Of a stretch of DNA of 52,472 nucleotides, positions 32,270-40,144 are shown one piece after another (the first letter of the stretch is position 1; each line of letters begins with the position of its first letter). The stretch lies in contig JAQGLW010000090.1 in the NCBI GenBank assembly GCA_028292665.1, positions 1-52,472 of the forward strand, given 5' to 3'. A model generated the notes under the pieces. That model saw only the letters and a list, made by a program, of their open reading frames with translations. It did not search any database and had not been told where the DNA came from. The position numbers and the translations under genes were made by a program. Origin of the DNA: Herminiimonas sp. Its GTDB lineage: Bacteria > Pseudomonadota > Gammaproteobacteria > Burkholderiales > Burkholderiaceae_D.

Positions 32270-34504
32270 TTACGGCAGCCTCAAACCGAGCACACTGTCG
32301 GAAGTCGTAACAGCCAGGGTTTTTTGGTCGATGACCGTGATTCCGATCGGCCGATAAAAATTGTCCGACAGGGCGTTCAACAAAATGCCTTCCCGGCCGG
32401 TTGCTCCTGCAATCGTGCTGACGGCGGCGCCGGCCGCGATTTTTCGGATGGCATTGTTCAGGGTATCGGCTATATAGAGATTGCCCGACTGGTCTATCGT
32501 GATGCCTTGCGGCTTATTGAATAATGCAGCTGAGCCGATGCCATCGCTGTTGCCTGCGACACCGGCCTTGCCCGCCAAGGTAGTTACCACGCCGGCCGGG
32601 CTGATTTTCCGAATGGTATTGCTTGATGCATCGGTAATGTACAGATTGTTTTGCGAATCCGCCGTGATGCCGCGCGGATTGGTAAATTGCGCGGCCGCTC
32701 CGATGCCATCGGCATCGCCGGTCATGCCTGCCGTGCCGGCGATGGTCGTCACAGCGCCTGCCGGCGTGATTCTGCGAATGGTTGCACTGTCGGCGCCCGA
32801 GGAATCGTGAAACGCATCGATTACATACAGGTTGCCATTCTTGTCGGACGCGATGGCAACAGGCTTCTGAAAGCGTGCGGCAAGCCCGCTGCCGTCGACA
32901 TTGCCATGGCTGCCGGCCGTTCCTGCCAGCGTACTGACTGCGCCGGCAGGCGTGATCTTGCCGACGATGGCGTTATTGGCGTCCGCGATATATAAATTGC
33001 CCGCCGTATCGATCGTGATCCCATGCATCTGATCGAACCGTGCAGATTGTCCAGAGCCGTCAATGAAGCCTGTGCCTGTGACTCCCGCAAAGCGGGCGAC
33101 CGTTGTCACCATGCCGGTCGAAGCAAGCTTTCGTACGACTGCGTTGCCGGCATCCGCAAGCTTATCGGCATGAACGATATACAAATTGCCTGACGCATCG
33201 GCCGCAATGCCGATCGGGTCATTAAGCCCGGCTGTCGGTGCTGTACCGTCGGCGCTGCCGATCACGCGCGCCGTGCCGGCGACAGTGGTTACGGTTCCCG
33301 TCGGAGTGATCTTGCGAATCGTATTGTTCAACGCGTCCGCGACATAGACATCGCCTGCAGGATTCACCGTGATGCCGAGAGGATAATCAAACCGTGCTCC
33401 AGGTCCTGTACCGTCGGCGCTGCCCGAGGCCTTCGCTGTTCCGGCCAATGTCGAAACCACGCCCGCCGGCGAAATTTTGCGGATGATGCCGTTCGGGCCG
33501 CAAGGACACATGCCGGGAAACGTAAATGCATCGGCGACGTAAAGATTGCCGATTGCATCAACGGTAATGTTTTGCGGCGCAAAGAATTGTGCTGGTGTTC
33601 CGGCATTGTCGGCAGCGCCGGCAATTCCCGGTGTGCCGGCGATCGTGGTTACCACGCCTGCCGGAGTGATCTTGCGAATGACAAGGTTGTCCCGGTCGGC
33701 AATGTACAGATTGCCGGAGCCATCCGCAACAATGCCTTGCGGCCTGTTGAATTGCGCTGCGGCGCCTGTGCCATCGGCGCTGCCCGTGACACCCGCCGTA
33801 CCGGCCAAGGTAGTCACTGTGCCGGCCGGGGTGATTTTACGAATGATGTTGTTGAGGAAATCAGCGATGTATACATTACCCGATGCATCCGCAGCGATGC
33901 CGGCGGGATTGTTGAATCGTGCAGCCGCGCCGGAACCGTCGGAACTGCCGGCCGTATTTGCCGAACCGGCCAATGTACTGACGGCACCTGCCGGCGTGAT
34001 CTTGCGGATGGCGTTCAGATCCGTCACGTACAGATTGCCCGCGTTATCCGCAGCAATGCCGAACGGGCCACCGAACCGCGCAGCCTCCCCGATGCCGTCA
34101 GCGCTGCCGGCCATGCCGCTTTTTCCTGCGAAGGTCGTGACTACACCCGCCGGCGTAATTTTGCGGATCGTATAATTCAGATAGTCTGCTACATACAGAT
34201 TGCCCGTCAGGTCGAATGCGATACCGCGCGGGCTGTTGAATCTCGCGAGCGCAGCCGTACCATCGACCGATCCCGGGCCGTCGATACTGCCGGCAATAAA
34301 AAATAATCCTGCAGCCTGCTGCCCGTTACCGCCGGCTGGTTGGCCGCTTTCGAAAGAAGCCGGATTCCCTTGCGATGATTGAGCAACCGGTGTCGAAATA
34401 TCGGCGCCGCCGCACGCCGCCAATCCGAAACAAAGCAGACCCGTGGTTAACCATGACAAGACGCGACTTGTAGCGGGAACACGGCTAATGCTCTGCATCG
34501 ACAT
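32270..34504 (-). CDS. NHL-repeat beta-propeller lipoprotein
   Basis: The product (744 aa from MSMQSISRVP; MQS at 34498 is equally possible, ACAGG upstream) has a lipoprotein signal with lipobox near FGLAAC-GG, a short linker, and then eleven clear NHL units. Each unit follows GI..D..GNLY(V/I)AD..N..IRKITP.G.V(S/T)T(L/I)AG......D(G/N)..A.F..P, and there is a degenerate twelfth at the end. Eleven or twelve blades suggest two six-bladed propellers. Unit 5 carries an insert with PGMCPCGPNG. Such proteins are exported and may bind polysaccharide, peptide or protein partners; the ligand is unknown. Confidence 0.88.
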   Translation of the reverse strand: MSMQSISRVPATSRVLSWLTTGLLCFGLAACGGADISTPVAQSSQGNPASFESGQPAGGNGQQAAGLFFIAGSIDGPGSVDGTAALARFNSPRGIAFDLTGNLYVADYLNYTIRKITPAGVVTTFAGKSGMAGSADGIGEAARFGGPFGIAADNAGNLYVTDLNAIRKITPAGAVSTLAGSANTAGSSDGSGAAARFNNPAGIAADASGNVYIADFLNNIIRKITPAGTVTTLAGTAGVTGSADGTGAAAQFNRPQGIVADGSGNLYIADRDNLVIRKITPAGVVTTIAGTPGIAGAADNAGTPAQFFAPQNITVDAIGNLYVADAFTFPGMCPCGPNGIIRKISPAGVVSTLAGTAKASGSADGTGPGARFDYPLGITVNPAGDVYVADALNNTIRKITPTGTVTTVAGTARVIGSADGTAPTAGLNDPIGIAADASGNLYIVHADKLADAGNAVVRKLASTGMVTTVARFAGVTGTGFIDGSGQSARFDQMHGITIDTAGNLYIADANNAIVGKITPAGAVSTLAGTAGSHGNVDGSGLAARFQKPVAIASDKNGNLYVIDAFHDSSGADSATIRRITPAGAVTTIAGTAGMTGDADGIGAAAQFTNPRGITADSQNNLYITDASSNTIRKISPAGVVTTLAGKAGVAGNSDGIGSAALFNKPQGITIDQSGNLYIADTLNNAIRKIAAGAAVSTIAGATGREGILLNALSDNFYRPIGITVIDQKTLAVTTSDSVLGLRLP

Positions 34505-34923
34505 CACCTGTAAATTGCTCGCTGCATAATCCAAAGCGCCTTCTCTCCGGCATTACGCTTTAAGGTCTGATTGAAAACCATTGAAGTGATTCATATACGG
34601 ATGGGCAATCAGGATCATTCCTTGCAATTTGCCGTGCAATAAACCTTATCCTCCCATCGGTTCAAGATAACCAAATTGCATCGTTCCAGGTTGTCCTTGG
34701 TCAAATGAAATAAATACCCGGTTTGCTGATTGTTTGTTTTCATGCTTGTTGTAATGCATCCATGCTCCGGCTTGAACGCCAGGCTGTGACGGCTCAATCT
34801 TTTCCGGAATTGAATTTTCATTCGCAGTCTGGCCGGTGAAGATTTAATTGACCGGGCGCAATCCACCTTGGCTGTCGTTGTTCTAGACTGACAGTTCGTT
34901 TCGCCTCTTCATGCAAATGCAAT
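34505..34923. other. Intergenic stretch, AT-richer
   Basis: Contains a minus-strand frame at 34615-34866 whose second half (MKTNNQQTGYLFHLTKDNLERCNLVILNRWEDKVYCTANCKE) could be a small protein, but no ribosome site supports it. Nothing else was recognised. Confidence 0.35.
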
Positions 34924-35028
34924 ATGAAAAAAAGGAAACTGCCAACCGCTGCATGGGTGCTCATGTTTGCGGTAGGTATTGGATTATTGATGTGGCTTGT
35001 CAGGGCATTGCTCGCAGCCTTTCCTTGA
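34924..35028 (+). CDS. 34-aa single-span membrane protein candidate
   Basis: The frame MKKRKLPTAAWVLMFAVGIGLLMWLVRALLAAFP has a basic N-terminus and one transmembrane helix, the usual form of bacterial small membrane proteins. No clear ribosome site precedes the ATG, so support rests on composition alone. No known family recognised. Confidence 0.4.
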   Translation: MKKRKLPTAAWVLMFAVGIGLLMWLVRALLAAFP

Positions 35029-35293
35029 ATTTCTACGGATCTGCGCTTTGTCGCAACAAGCCGGTTTCATGTGCCGGATAGTGCCTGGGACGAATGCGTA
35101 TTCCGCATGGCCGCAATGATGGAGATCGAGGCCGGTGCTCCATTTGCCGGCATTTGTCTGGATCAAAAGCCCGTTTATCCGTAAAAATTCGGGAAATCCG
35201 AAATATCTGAAACAGACTTTTACATTTCTGTAGTTCAACAAATCTTCATTGCCTGCGATTATTCTAATCACCGATCAGACAAGGGAGATTCAG

Positions 35294-35788
35294 ATGAACA
35301 CACGACTTAAAGCGGTTGCTTTCCTGTTTTTTTTGAGCGTTCTTGCAGGCGCCAATGCGGCCGATTTCGATGACTCGGCGCGGGTCATCAGTGTTGCTCC
35401 GCAAATTGAACAGGTCAATCAGCCGCAGCAGGAATGCAGAACCGAATATGTGCCGGTAGAGCAGCAAACCCAAGGGTACGGCGGTTCGATCGTCGGAGGC
35501 GTCGCAGGCGGATTATTGGGTAATCAGGTTGGAGGCGGCAACGGCCGCACCGCCGCGACTGCAATCGGAGCGATCACCGGCGCGATTGTCGGTGACCGCA
35601 TCCAAAATAATCACGCGACCGTCACCCAACAACCGGTACGCCAATGCCATACCGTCGACCATTGGGAACCACGTACTACCGGCTATGCGGTTACATATGA
35701 ATATCATGGCCGCACCTATACAAGCGTGATGCCGTATCAACCCGGCAATCGGATCAGATTGCATGTGTCGCTCAGTCCGCGTATCTGA
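35294..35788 (+). CDS. Glycine-zipper 2TM-domain surface antigen-like protein
   Basis: The 164-aa protein has a signal peptide (MNTRLKAVAFLFFLSVLAGANA-ADF), a CRTEYVPVEQQTQGYGG segment, then a glycine-zipper pair GGSIVGGVAGGLLGNQVGGGNGRTAATAIGAITGAIVGDRI typical of the 17-kDa-antigen/SlyB-like family. A C-terminal beta-type domain follows (RQCHTVDHWEPRTTGYAVTYEYHGRTYTSVMPYQPGNRIRLHVSL). It lacks a lipobox. It is likely an outer-membrane or periplasmic envelope protein. AAGGGAG precedes the ATG at 35294. Confidence 0.88.
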   Translation: MNTRLKAVAFLFFLSVLAGANAADFDDSARVISVAPQIEQVNQPQQECRTEYVPVEQQTQGYGGSIVGGVAGGLLGNQVGGGNGRTAATAIGAITGAIVGDRIQNNHATVTQQPVRQCHTVDHWEPRTTGYAVTYEYHGRTYTSVMPYQPGNRIRLHVSLSPRI

Positions 35789-35890
35789 ATATTTTCGATC
35801 AGGAAAGGCATCAGGCCGGATGACCTCCAACGTTTGGTGCGCGCCAGCGGCATAGATAGTTCGAGCAGGTCCGATCTTAATTTTGGAAAG

Positions 35891-35920
35891 TCCGCTTGCG
35901 AGTAATCGCAGCGGATTTTT
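35891..35920 (+). terminator. Rho-independent terminator
   Basis: TCCGCTTGCGA-GTAA-TCGCAGCGGA (single-T bulge) followed by TTTTTT, about 100 nt after the glycine-zipper gene, which it probably serves. Confidence 0.8.
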
Positions 35921-36031
35921 TATTGCCGCTTTTCGGATATCGAATGAATATCTTCATTTACAGAAGAGTCCGCTGCCGGATATCGCGCCGATTCCATGAA
36001 AGGGAAAATTGAATTTATTAATAAAAATATA

Positions 36032-36045
36032 TTGTGGATTATCAA
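36032..36045 (+). promoter_or_regulatory. FNR-like box before the second HTH paralogue
   Basis: TTGTG-GATT-ATCAA has the same two half-sites as the box before paralogue 1. A good -10, TACAAT, lies at 36081-36086, further away than class II spacing, so it may act by another geometry or not at all. Confidence 0.4.
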
Positions 36046-36105
36046 AGCTGCTTCATTACAATTAGTCAAAATCACCCTGATACAATCAATAGTGAGGATG
36101 AAACA

Positions 36106-36396
36106 ATGAACGCTGAAAAAATTTCGGAACAAACCCAATACGACCCGGACAATCTGCTGGCTTCTTTAATCGGCAAACTCAAACTGAAAAATGACGCAGC
36201 ATTATCACGTGCGCTGGAAGTCGCGCCTCCGGTGATCAGCAAAATCCGCCATCGCCGATTGCCTGTCGGTGCTTCACTCTTAATCAGGATGCATGAAGTC
36301 ACTGAATTGAGCATTAAAGATTTGCGTTTCCTGATGGGCGACCGTCGCAATAAATTTCGTATCAGTGACAAGCAGTTCAAGCCAAAAACTGCTTGA
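36106..36396 (+). CDS. Small HTH-type DNA-binding protein, paralogue 2
   Basis: The 96-aa product MNAEKISEQTQYDPDNLLASLIGKLKLKNDAALSRALEVAPPVISKIRHRRLPVGASLLIRMHEVTELSIKDLRFLMGDRRNKFRISDKQ is a clear paralogue of the gene at 29276: the central block LKNDAALSRAL through LLIRMHEV is unchanged, while both ends have diverged. The HTH would lie in AALSRALEVAPPVISKIRHRR. GAGGA lies 7 nt before the ATG. Codon use is more AT-rich than in paralogue 1, suggesting different age or origin. It is followed by a terminator and by small RNA candidate B. Confidence 0.82.
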   Translation: MNAEKISEQTQYDPDNLLASLIGKLKLKNDAALSRALEVAPPVISKIRHRRLPVGASLLIRMHEVTELSIKDLRFLMGDRRNKFRISDKQFKPKTA

Positions 36397-36599
36397 GCGG
36401 CGGACTTTGAAACGGCATTGAAAGCAGTCTGTAGAGAAGCAAAGAACCATTGGTTGAGAGTGGTCGTTTATGTTGCCTGTGAGCTACGAAAGGCGATAAA
36501 TCGATTTTTGTGCGCTGCATAATGACTATTGATGAATTCAAGCGCAGAATGCTTAGCAGAAATTAAAAAATCTATCTCCAAGAAGGAGAGGGGACAAAA

Positions 36600-36628
36600 G
36601 CCCGCATAGAAAATATGCGGGCTTTTTT
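36600..36628 (+). terminator. Strong Rho-independent terminator
   Basis: GCCCGCATA-GAAAA-TATGCGGGC plus six T. A second small hairpin, TCTCC-AAGAA-GGAGA, lies just upstream (about 36573-36590). It ends either the HTH message or a separate short RNA; the promoter is not clear. Confidence 0.85.
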
Positions 36629-36720
36629 ATATGCATGTGCAGAGCGCAATATGTTTCTATGAAATCGAGTAACGGATTGTAAAAATTAATCGTTTAAATA
36701 ATCGGAAAGTTATAATGATT

Positions 36721-36786
36721 TGTCTTCTCCAATCCCTCCTAAGATTTGGATTTCAGCCCGCTGCCGAAAGGTAGCGGGCTTTTTTT
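36721..36786 (+). ncRNA. Small RNA candidate B with anti-Shine-Dalgarno motif
   Basis: A perfect TATAAT at 36711-36716 precedes TGTCTTCTCCAATCCCTCC. The first hairpin, CCAATC/GATTTGG, displays CCTCCTAA in its loop; a terminator follows, AGCCCGCTGCC-GAAAGG-TAGCGGGCT plus a T-run. It aligns along its whole length with candidate A, and the first stem keeps pairing although its bases differ. The terminator ends directly at the FNR box of the 97-bp element. Confidence 0.7.
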
Positions 36787-36789
36787 GCC

Positions 36790-36803
36790 TTGATTTAAAT
36801 CAA
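36790..36803. promoter_or_regulatory. Perfect FNR/ANR box
   Basis: TTGAT-TTAA-ATCAA, identical to the boxes at 20334 and 23120. No good -10 element lies at class II spacing on either side; to the left is the terminator of small RNA candidate B. Confidence 0.65.
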
Positions 36804-36886
36804 TCTGCCGGAAGCCTTGGTAATCATGTAGTTGAGTAACGTTGTTCATGGTTATCCACAATGTTGTCCACTGTAATTGTGGGTAA
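36790..36886 (-). repeat. 97-bp element, copy 2 (inverted)
   Basis: Reverse-complement copy of 23037-23133 with the same length and block order. On the plus strand it reads FNR box TTGATTTAAATCAA, then AATCATGTAGTT, AACGTT, GGTTATCCACA (exact DnaA box), GTCCAC and TGTGGGTAA. The internal inverted repeat of copy 1 is not kept, but the box order and spacing are, so the boxes are the conserved feature. Confidence 0.8.
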
Positions 36887-36931
36887 CTAATCGACTATTT
36901 AACGCTGCGATTGATTCTTCAAGACAGTAAT

Positions 36932-36973
36932 TTGCATAAAATCAAATCTTGCCTTTTCCTGCCTGTCGATAAT
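36932..36973 (+). promoter_or_regulatory. Class II FNR-like promoter
   Basis: TTGCA-TAAA-ATCAA (36932-36945) and GATAAT (36968-36973) stand at exactly class II spacing, with a predicted start near 36980 and the gene at 37004 right behind. Confidence 0.65.
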
Positions 36974-37003
36974 AGCCGTATGGAAAAATAGGCGAGGTAA
37001 AGG

Positions 37004-37249
37004 ATGACTGATTGCAATGTAAAGATGCCACCTGAAGGTAAAGAAGTTCTCGTCAAATTAGGCTCACGATTTGCCATAGCCTATTGGTTAAAAGTTGACG
37101 GTAAACCATATTGGCTTCCCGGAGCCGCCCTAGAAAGCAATTCTGGTAACGGTTGTGAACTGGTGAGCGAACCGACCGAGTGGTCTTATTTGCCGTCCAG
37201 GATTACTCAGGCAACACAACCAGCCATTGTCCTTCATTACAATAAATAA
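37004..37249 (+). CDS. DUF551-like small protein
   Basis: The 81-aa product MTDCNVKMPPEGKEVLVKLGSRFAIAYWLKVDGKPYWLPGAAL...VSEPTEWSYLPSRI follows the pattern of DUF551-type domains (MPPEGKEVLV, an AYW strand, and a closing TEWSYLP). It is a small soluble beta-rich protein of unknown function, common in phage and bacterial genomes. GAGGTAAAGG precedes the ATG. It is probably expressed from the class II FNR-like promoter about 24 nt upstream. Confidence 0.72.
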   Translation: MTDCNVKMPPEGKEVLVKLGSRFAIAYWLKVDGKPYWLPGAALESNSGNGCELVSEPTEWSYLPSRITQATQPAIVLHYNK

Positions 37250-37938
37250 AAGGATGGTATGAAATAGTTCGGCGCTCTGTCCCTACCTAGACTGGGTGAA
37301 AAGAAAAAGACGGCCAATGGGTTGCGGCCTATCTTCAGCGCTGCGGACTGCCTTTACCATTCTCATTTTTGTTCCGCCGGAATCGGCGCGAATAGTCCGG
37401 TTTCCGCCGTGCGCAATCAAGACTTGTTTTCCACTTTCTGCGGATCAGGTTTTACTTGGCAATGCCGCCAACTTCATTGGGCTGGATGCCGGAAGGTAAA
37501 CCTGCATCGGTGATGCCGATGGAATTGTCTTTAGTGCGTACGCCATGCGGACCGATACTGTCAGACGGCCGGGTTCTCTCATCTTCCAAATCCGCTGGAA
37601 ATTCCGCCTCATCGAATATTCCTTTTCCATGCACAAGTGTTTTGGCTGGCAGCGTCGATCGAAAACAAGTGAATATCCTGAAGTATGCATACAGGAATGC
37701 AGTGTTCTGTTTTGGCGCAAACTATTCTTCGAAGCCGCTTACTAATATGTGACTGATAGTTACGCGGAAATGCGATCTCGTCCGCCATGCCGTTTGTTGC
37801 CGGACAACCTGCCGGAATTTGCACTTTTTTATTCCTCGTTGGCAAGGTGAAAGGAAACATGACCAAGGCCGGAATTTCCGTATCTGGTCAATCGTTTCAT
37901 GAAAAGCGCAAGAGCCGATGATAAATAATAGGAAGAGC
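37250..37938. other. Intergenic stretch of about 0.7 kb
   Basis: No convincing gene. A minus-strand frame at 37452-37634 (MHGKGIFDEAEFPADLEDERTRPSDSIGPHG...) is acidic and could be a small or decaying gene, but it has no ribosome site and overlaps other frames. The composition is mixed. Confidence 0.4.
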
Positions 37939-39390
37939 ATGAAAACCGTATTGCCGTACAACGAAGCGCAACGGCTTCAGGCGCTTCGTAAATACAATGT
38001 GCTCGATACTCCTGCTGAGCAGGCGTACGATGACATCGTGTCTCTTGCCGCTCTCATCTGCGACACTCCTGTCGCCTTGATTAGTTTGGCCGATGAAGAC
38101 CGGCAGTGGTTTAAAGCCAGGTTTGGCTTGCAGACGACGCACAAGACGCTCGATCGCTCTTTCTGCAATCATGCAATTTTGGAGTCGCACGAACTTTTCA
38201 TCGTGCCTGATACGTGGCATGACCAACGTTTCGTGAACAGCCTCTGGGTTACTGCTGAGCCGTATACGCGCTTTTACGCAGGCGCGCCGCTGGTAACGCA
38301 AGAAGGCCATGCGCTGGGGACCTTGTGTGTCATCGACCGCATTCCCCGCGAATTGACCGCGGCTCAAAAGGGAGCATTGCGCGCATTGGCCCGCCAGGCG
38401 GTTGCGCAGGTAGAAATCAGCTATCAAGTCACGGCACTGCAAGAAAGCGAGTTGCGCTTTAAAGCGTTCATGGATAACAGCCCGGTATTGGCCAGTCTCA
38501 AGGATGAGCATGGCCGTTATATCTATGTGAACCAACCTTTTTTGAAGCAAAGCAATTTGCAGTTGTGCGATATCCTGGGGAAAGATGATTTTCAGTTATG
38601 GCCTGAAGATATTGCGCGCCGCTTGCGCGAACGCGACTTGAGTGTAATGACTGACGGACTGCCAAAAAGTGAAATAGAAGAAGTGCTGCTGCGTGACGGA
38701 CAAACAAGTTATTGGCAAGTTTCGAAATTCATGGTGGAAGGGCAGCGTCGATTGCTGGGTTGTATGGGACTGGATATCACCAAGGCAAAACTGTACGAGC
38801 AACAAATGGTGCAGTATCAAAACGACTTGAAAACGACGCTCGGCAGACTTGAAGTGCTCAGTGTGACTGATGGTTTGACCGGTCTATACAATCGTCGTGC
38901 TTTTGAAGACAAGCTGGAGGAAGAATATGAACGGGCGCGCCGCTACAATTCGCCGTTATCCTTATTGATGGTCGATGTCGACAACTTCAAGAATTTCAAC
39001 GATACGCTGGGACACACTGCCGGTGATGACTTGCTGCAATCGGTGGCTCGGATACTTAATCAAAATGCTCGGGCAAACGATGTGCCGGCACGATTTGGCG
39101 GCGATGAATTTGCAGTCATTCTGCCCAACACCAACAGTAAAGTGGCGTTCCACCTTGCTGAACGCCTGCGATGGGCAGCAAGAGAATTGCATTGCGATCC
39201 TCATCAAGTGACGCTCAGCATCGGCGTGTCTGCACTGAGCCCGGAAATGACGAATCGCGGTGCGCTGGTCATGATGGCGGATAACGCGCTGTACGATGCA
39301 AAACGCAGAGGACGCAATCAGGTATCGAATATCAAGCAGCACGCGCAAGGCGATTCAATCAAGTGCGTTCAGGTAGATCGCGAAAATTAA
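37939..39390 (+). CDS. Diguanylate cyclase with GAF and PAS sensor domains
   Basis: The 483-aa protein starts MKTVLPYNEAQRLQALRKYNVLDTPAEQ (AGGAAGAG upstream of 37939; an ATG at 37918 is less likely). It has a GAF domain (about 20-160, with FCNHAIL and FYAGAPL), a PAS domain (about 168-285) and a GGDEF domain (about 305-470) with the active signature RFGGDEF (387-391) and the inhibitory site RxxD (RAND, 378-381). It should make cyclic di-GMP and be product-inhibited. It has no membrane segment, so it is cytoplasmic; the ligand of the sensor domains is unknown. Confidence 0.95.
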   Translation: MKTVLPYNEAQRLQALRKYNVLDTPAEQAYDDIVSLAALICDTPVALISLADEDRQWFKARFGLQTTHKTLDRSFCNHAILESHELFIVPDTWHDQRFVNSLWVTAEPYTRFYAGAPLVTQEGHALGTLCVIDRIPRELTAAQKGALRALARQAVAQVEISYQVTALQESELRFKAFMDNSPVLASLKDEHGRYIYVNQPFLKQSNLQLCDILGKDDFQLWPEDIARRLRERDLSVMTDGLPKSEIEEVLLRDGQTSYWQVSKFMVEGQRRLLGCMGLDITKAKLYEQQMVQYQNDLKTTLGRLEVLSVTDGLTGLYNRRAFEDKLEEEYERARRYNSPLSLLMVDVDNFKNFNDTLGHTAGDDLLQSVARILNQNARANDVPARFGGDEFAVILPNTNSKVAFHLAERLRWAARELHCDPHQVTLSIGVSALSPEMTNRGALVMMADNALYDAKRRGRNQVSNIKQHAQGDSIKCVQVDREN

Positions 39391-39410
39391 AATTTCCGGA
39401 TAATAACCGG

Positions 39411-39662
39411 CTAGACCAGTCTGCCGTGTTTCTGCCGCACGATGCCTGACTGGAACAACGTCAGCTCCCATTTTTCTGTACGCTTGTCACGGCGCAAAAT
39501 ATAGAATGCGTGGTCGTTCGCCTGTACCTTGAAATAGCTATATTCCTGCGACAGCCAGCGATCTGCAATCGTGCTGATTTCGATACGCCTGTCGCCAAGG
39601 AAAAAAGCCTGCGGCTCTTGTTCACCGGCATGCCCGGGATGACATTCCACTCTCAATATCAT
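39411..39662 (-). CDS. Small hypothetical protein, 83 aa
   Basis: The product MILRVECHPGHAGEQEPQAFFLGDRRIEISTIADRWLSQEYSYFKVQANDHAFYILRRDKRTEKWELTLFQSG looks like a small beta-rich protein (a strand series with RRIEISTIADRW and FYILRRD). This recalls short cytoplasmic proteins in which the DRRI.V..I.DRW pattern is conserved. No signal or membrane segment. It is convergent with the diguanylate cyclase gene across 20 nt. Function unknown. Confidence 0.75.
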   Translation of the reverse strand: MILRVECHPGHAGEQEPQAFFLGDRRIEISTIADRWLSQEYSYFKVQANDHAFYILRRDKRTEKWELTLFQSGIVRQKHGRLV

Positions 39663-39921
39663 GACTTATGCGCTTCAGCCATTCTGAAATCGTCACAGTA
39701 GTGTGCCGTCAAAGTCCATAAAACATAAATTCTTGTGTGTGCTCAAAGCCGCGATGTTCCACATCCACTATTCTGAAAGCGCTGCTCCAGGCAGGAGGCT
39801 TTAAATATTTATAGCACAGCAAAAATTTTGCAGTAGTTCTGGAGTCATTTTCATAACTGCTATTGACGACGGCAGAATGCCGCTGCCGGATTACGAACGG
39901 GATTTGTATCAAGGATCGCAC

Positions 39922-40119
39922 ATGCGAGCGCTAATTTATTCAGATGACGTGATCGAAGCAATGGTTGAGGCGATGTGCAGCGCCAAGGCATCTCAATACG
40001 ACAAGAATATATATCGGGAAGCACTGCGCGGATTGGTGCGTCTAGGGCAGGCAGAACAACTTTTGAACATGCAGCTGGACTTTAACAGTCTGACGCTTGG
40101 CCAGGTGATTCAACACTGA
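39922..40119 (+). CDS. Small helical hypothetical protein, 65 aa
   Basis: MRALIYSDDVIEAMVEAMCSAKASQYDKNIYREALRGLVRLGQAEQLLNMQLDFNSLTLGQVIQH is mostly helical and soluble. AAGGAT lies 7 nt before the ATG at 39922; an upstream in-frame start at 39877 lacks one. It is convergent with the HAD hydrolase gene. Family unknown. Confidence 0.6.
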   Translation: MRALIYSDDVIEAMVEAMCSAKASQYDKNIYREALRGLVRLGQAEQLLNMQLDFNSLTLGQVIQH

Positions 40120-40144
40120 TTCGTTTATTGCATTCCGTCATCGT

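Noticed and set aside
36570-36628. Third member of the CCUCC small RNA family
   Set aside because: Only the terminator core (GCCCGC/GCGGGC plus T) resembles the other two; the upstream part has GGAGA instead of CCTCC motifs and no clear promoter.
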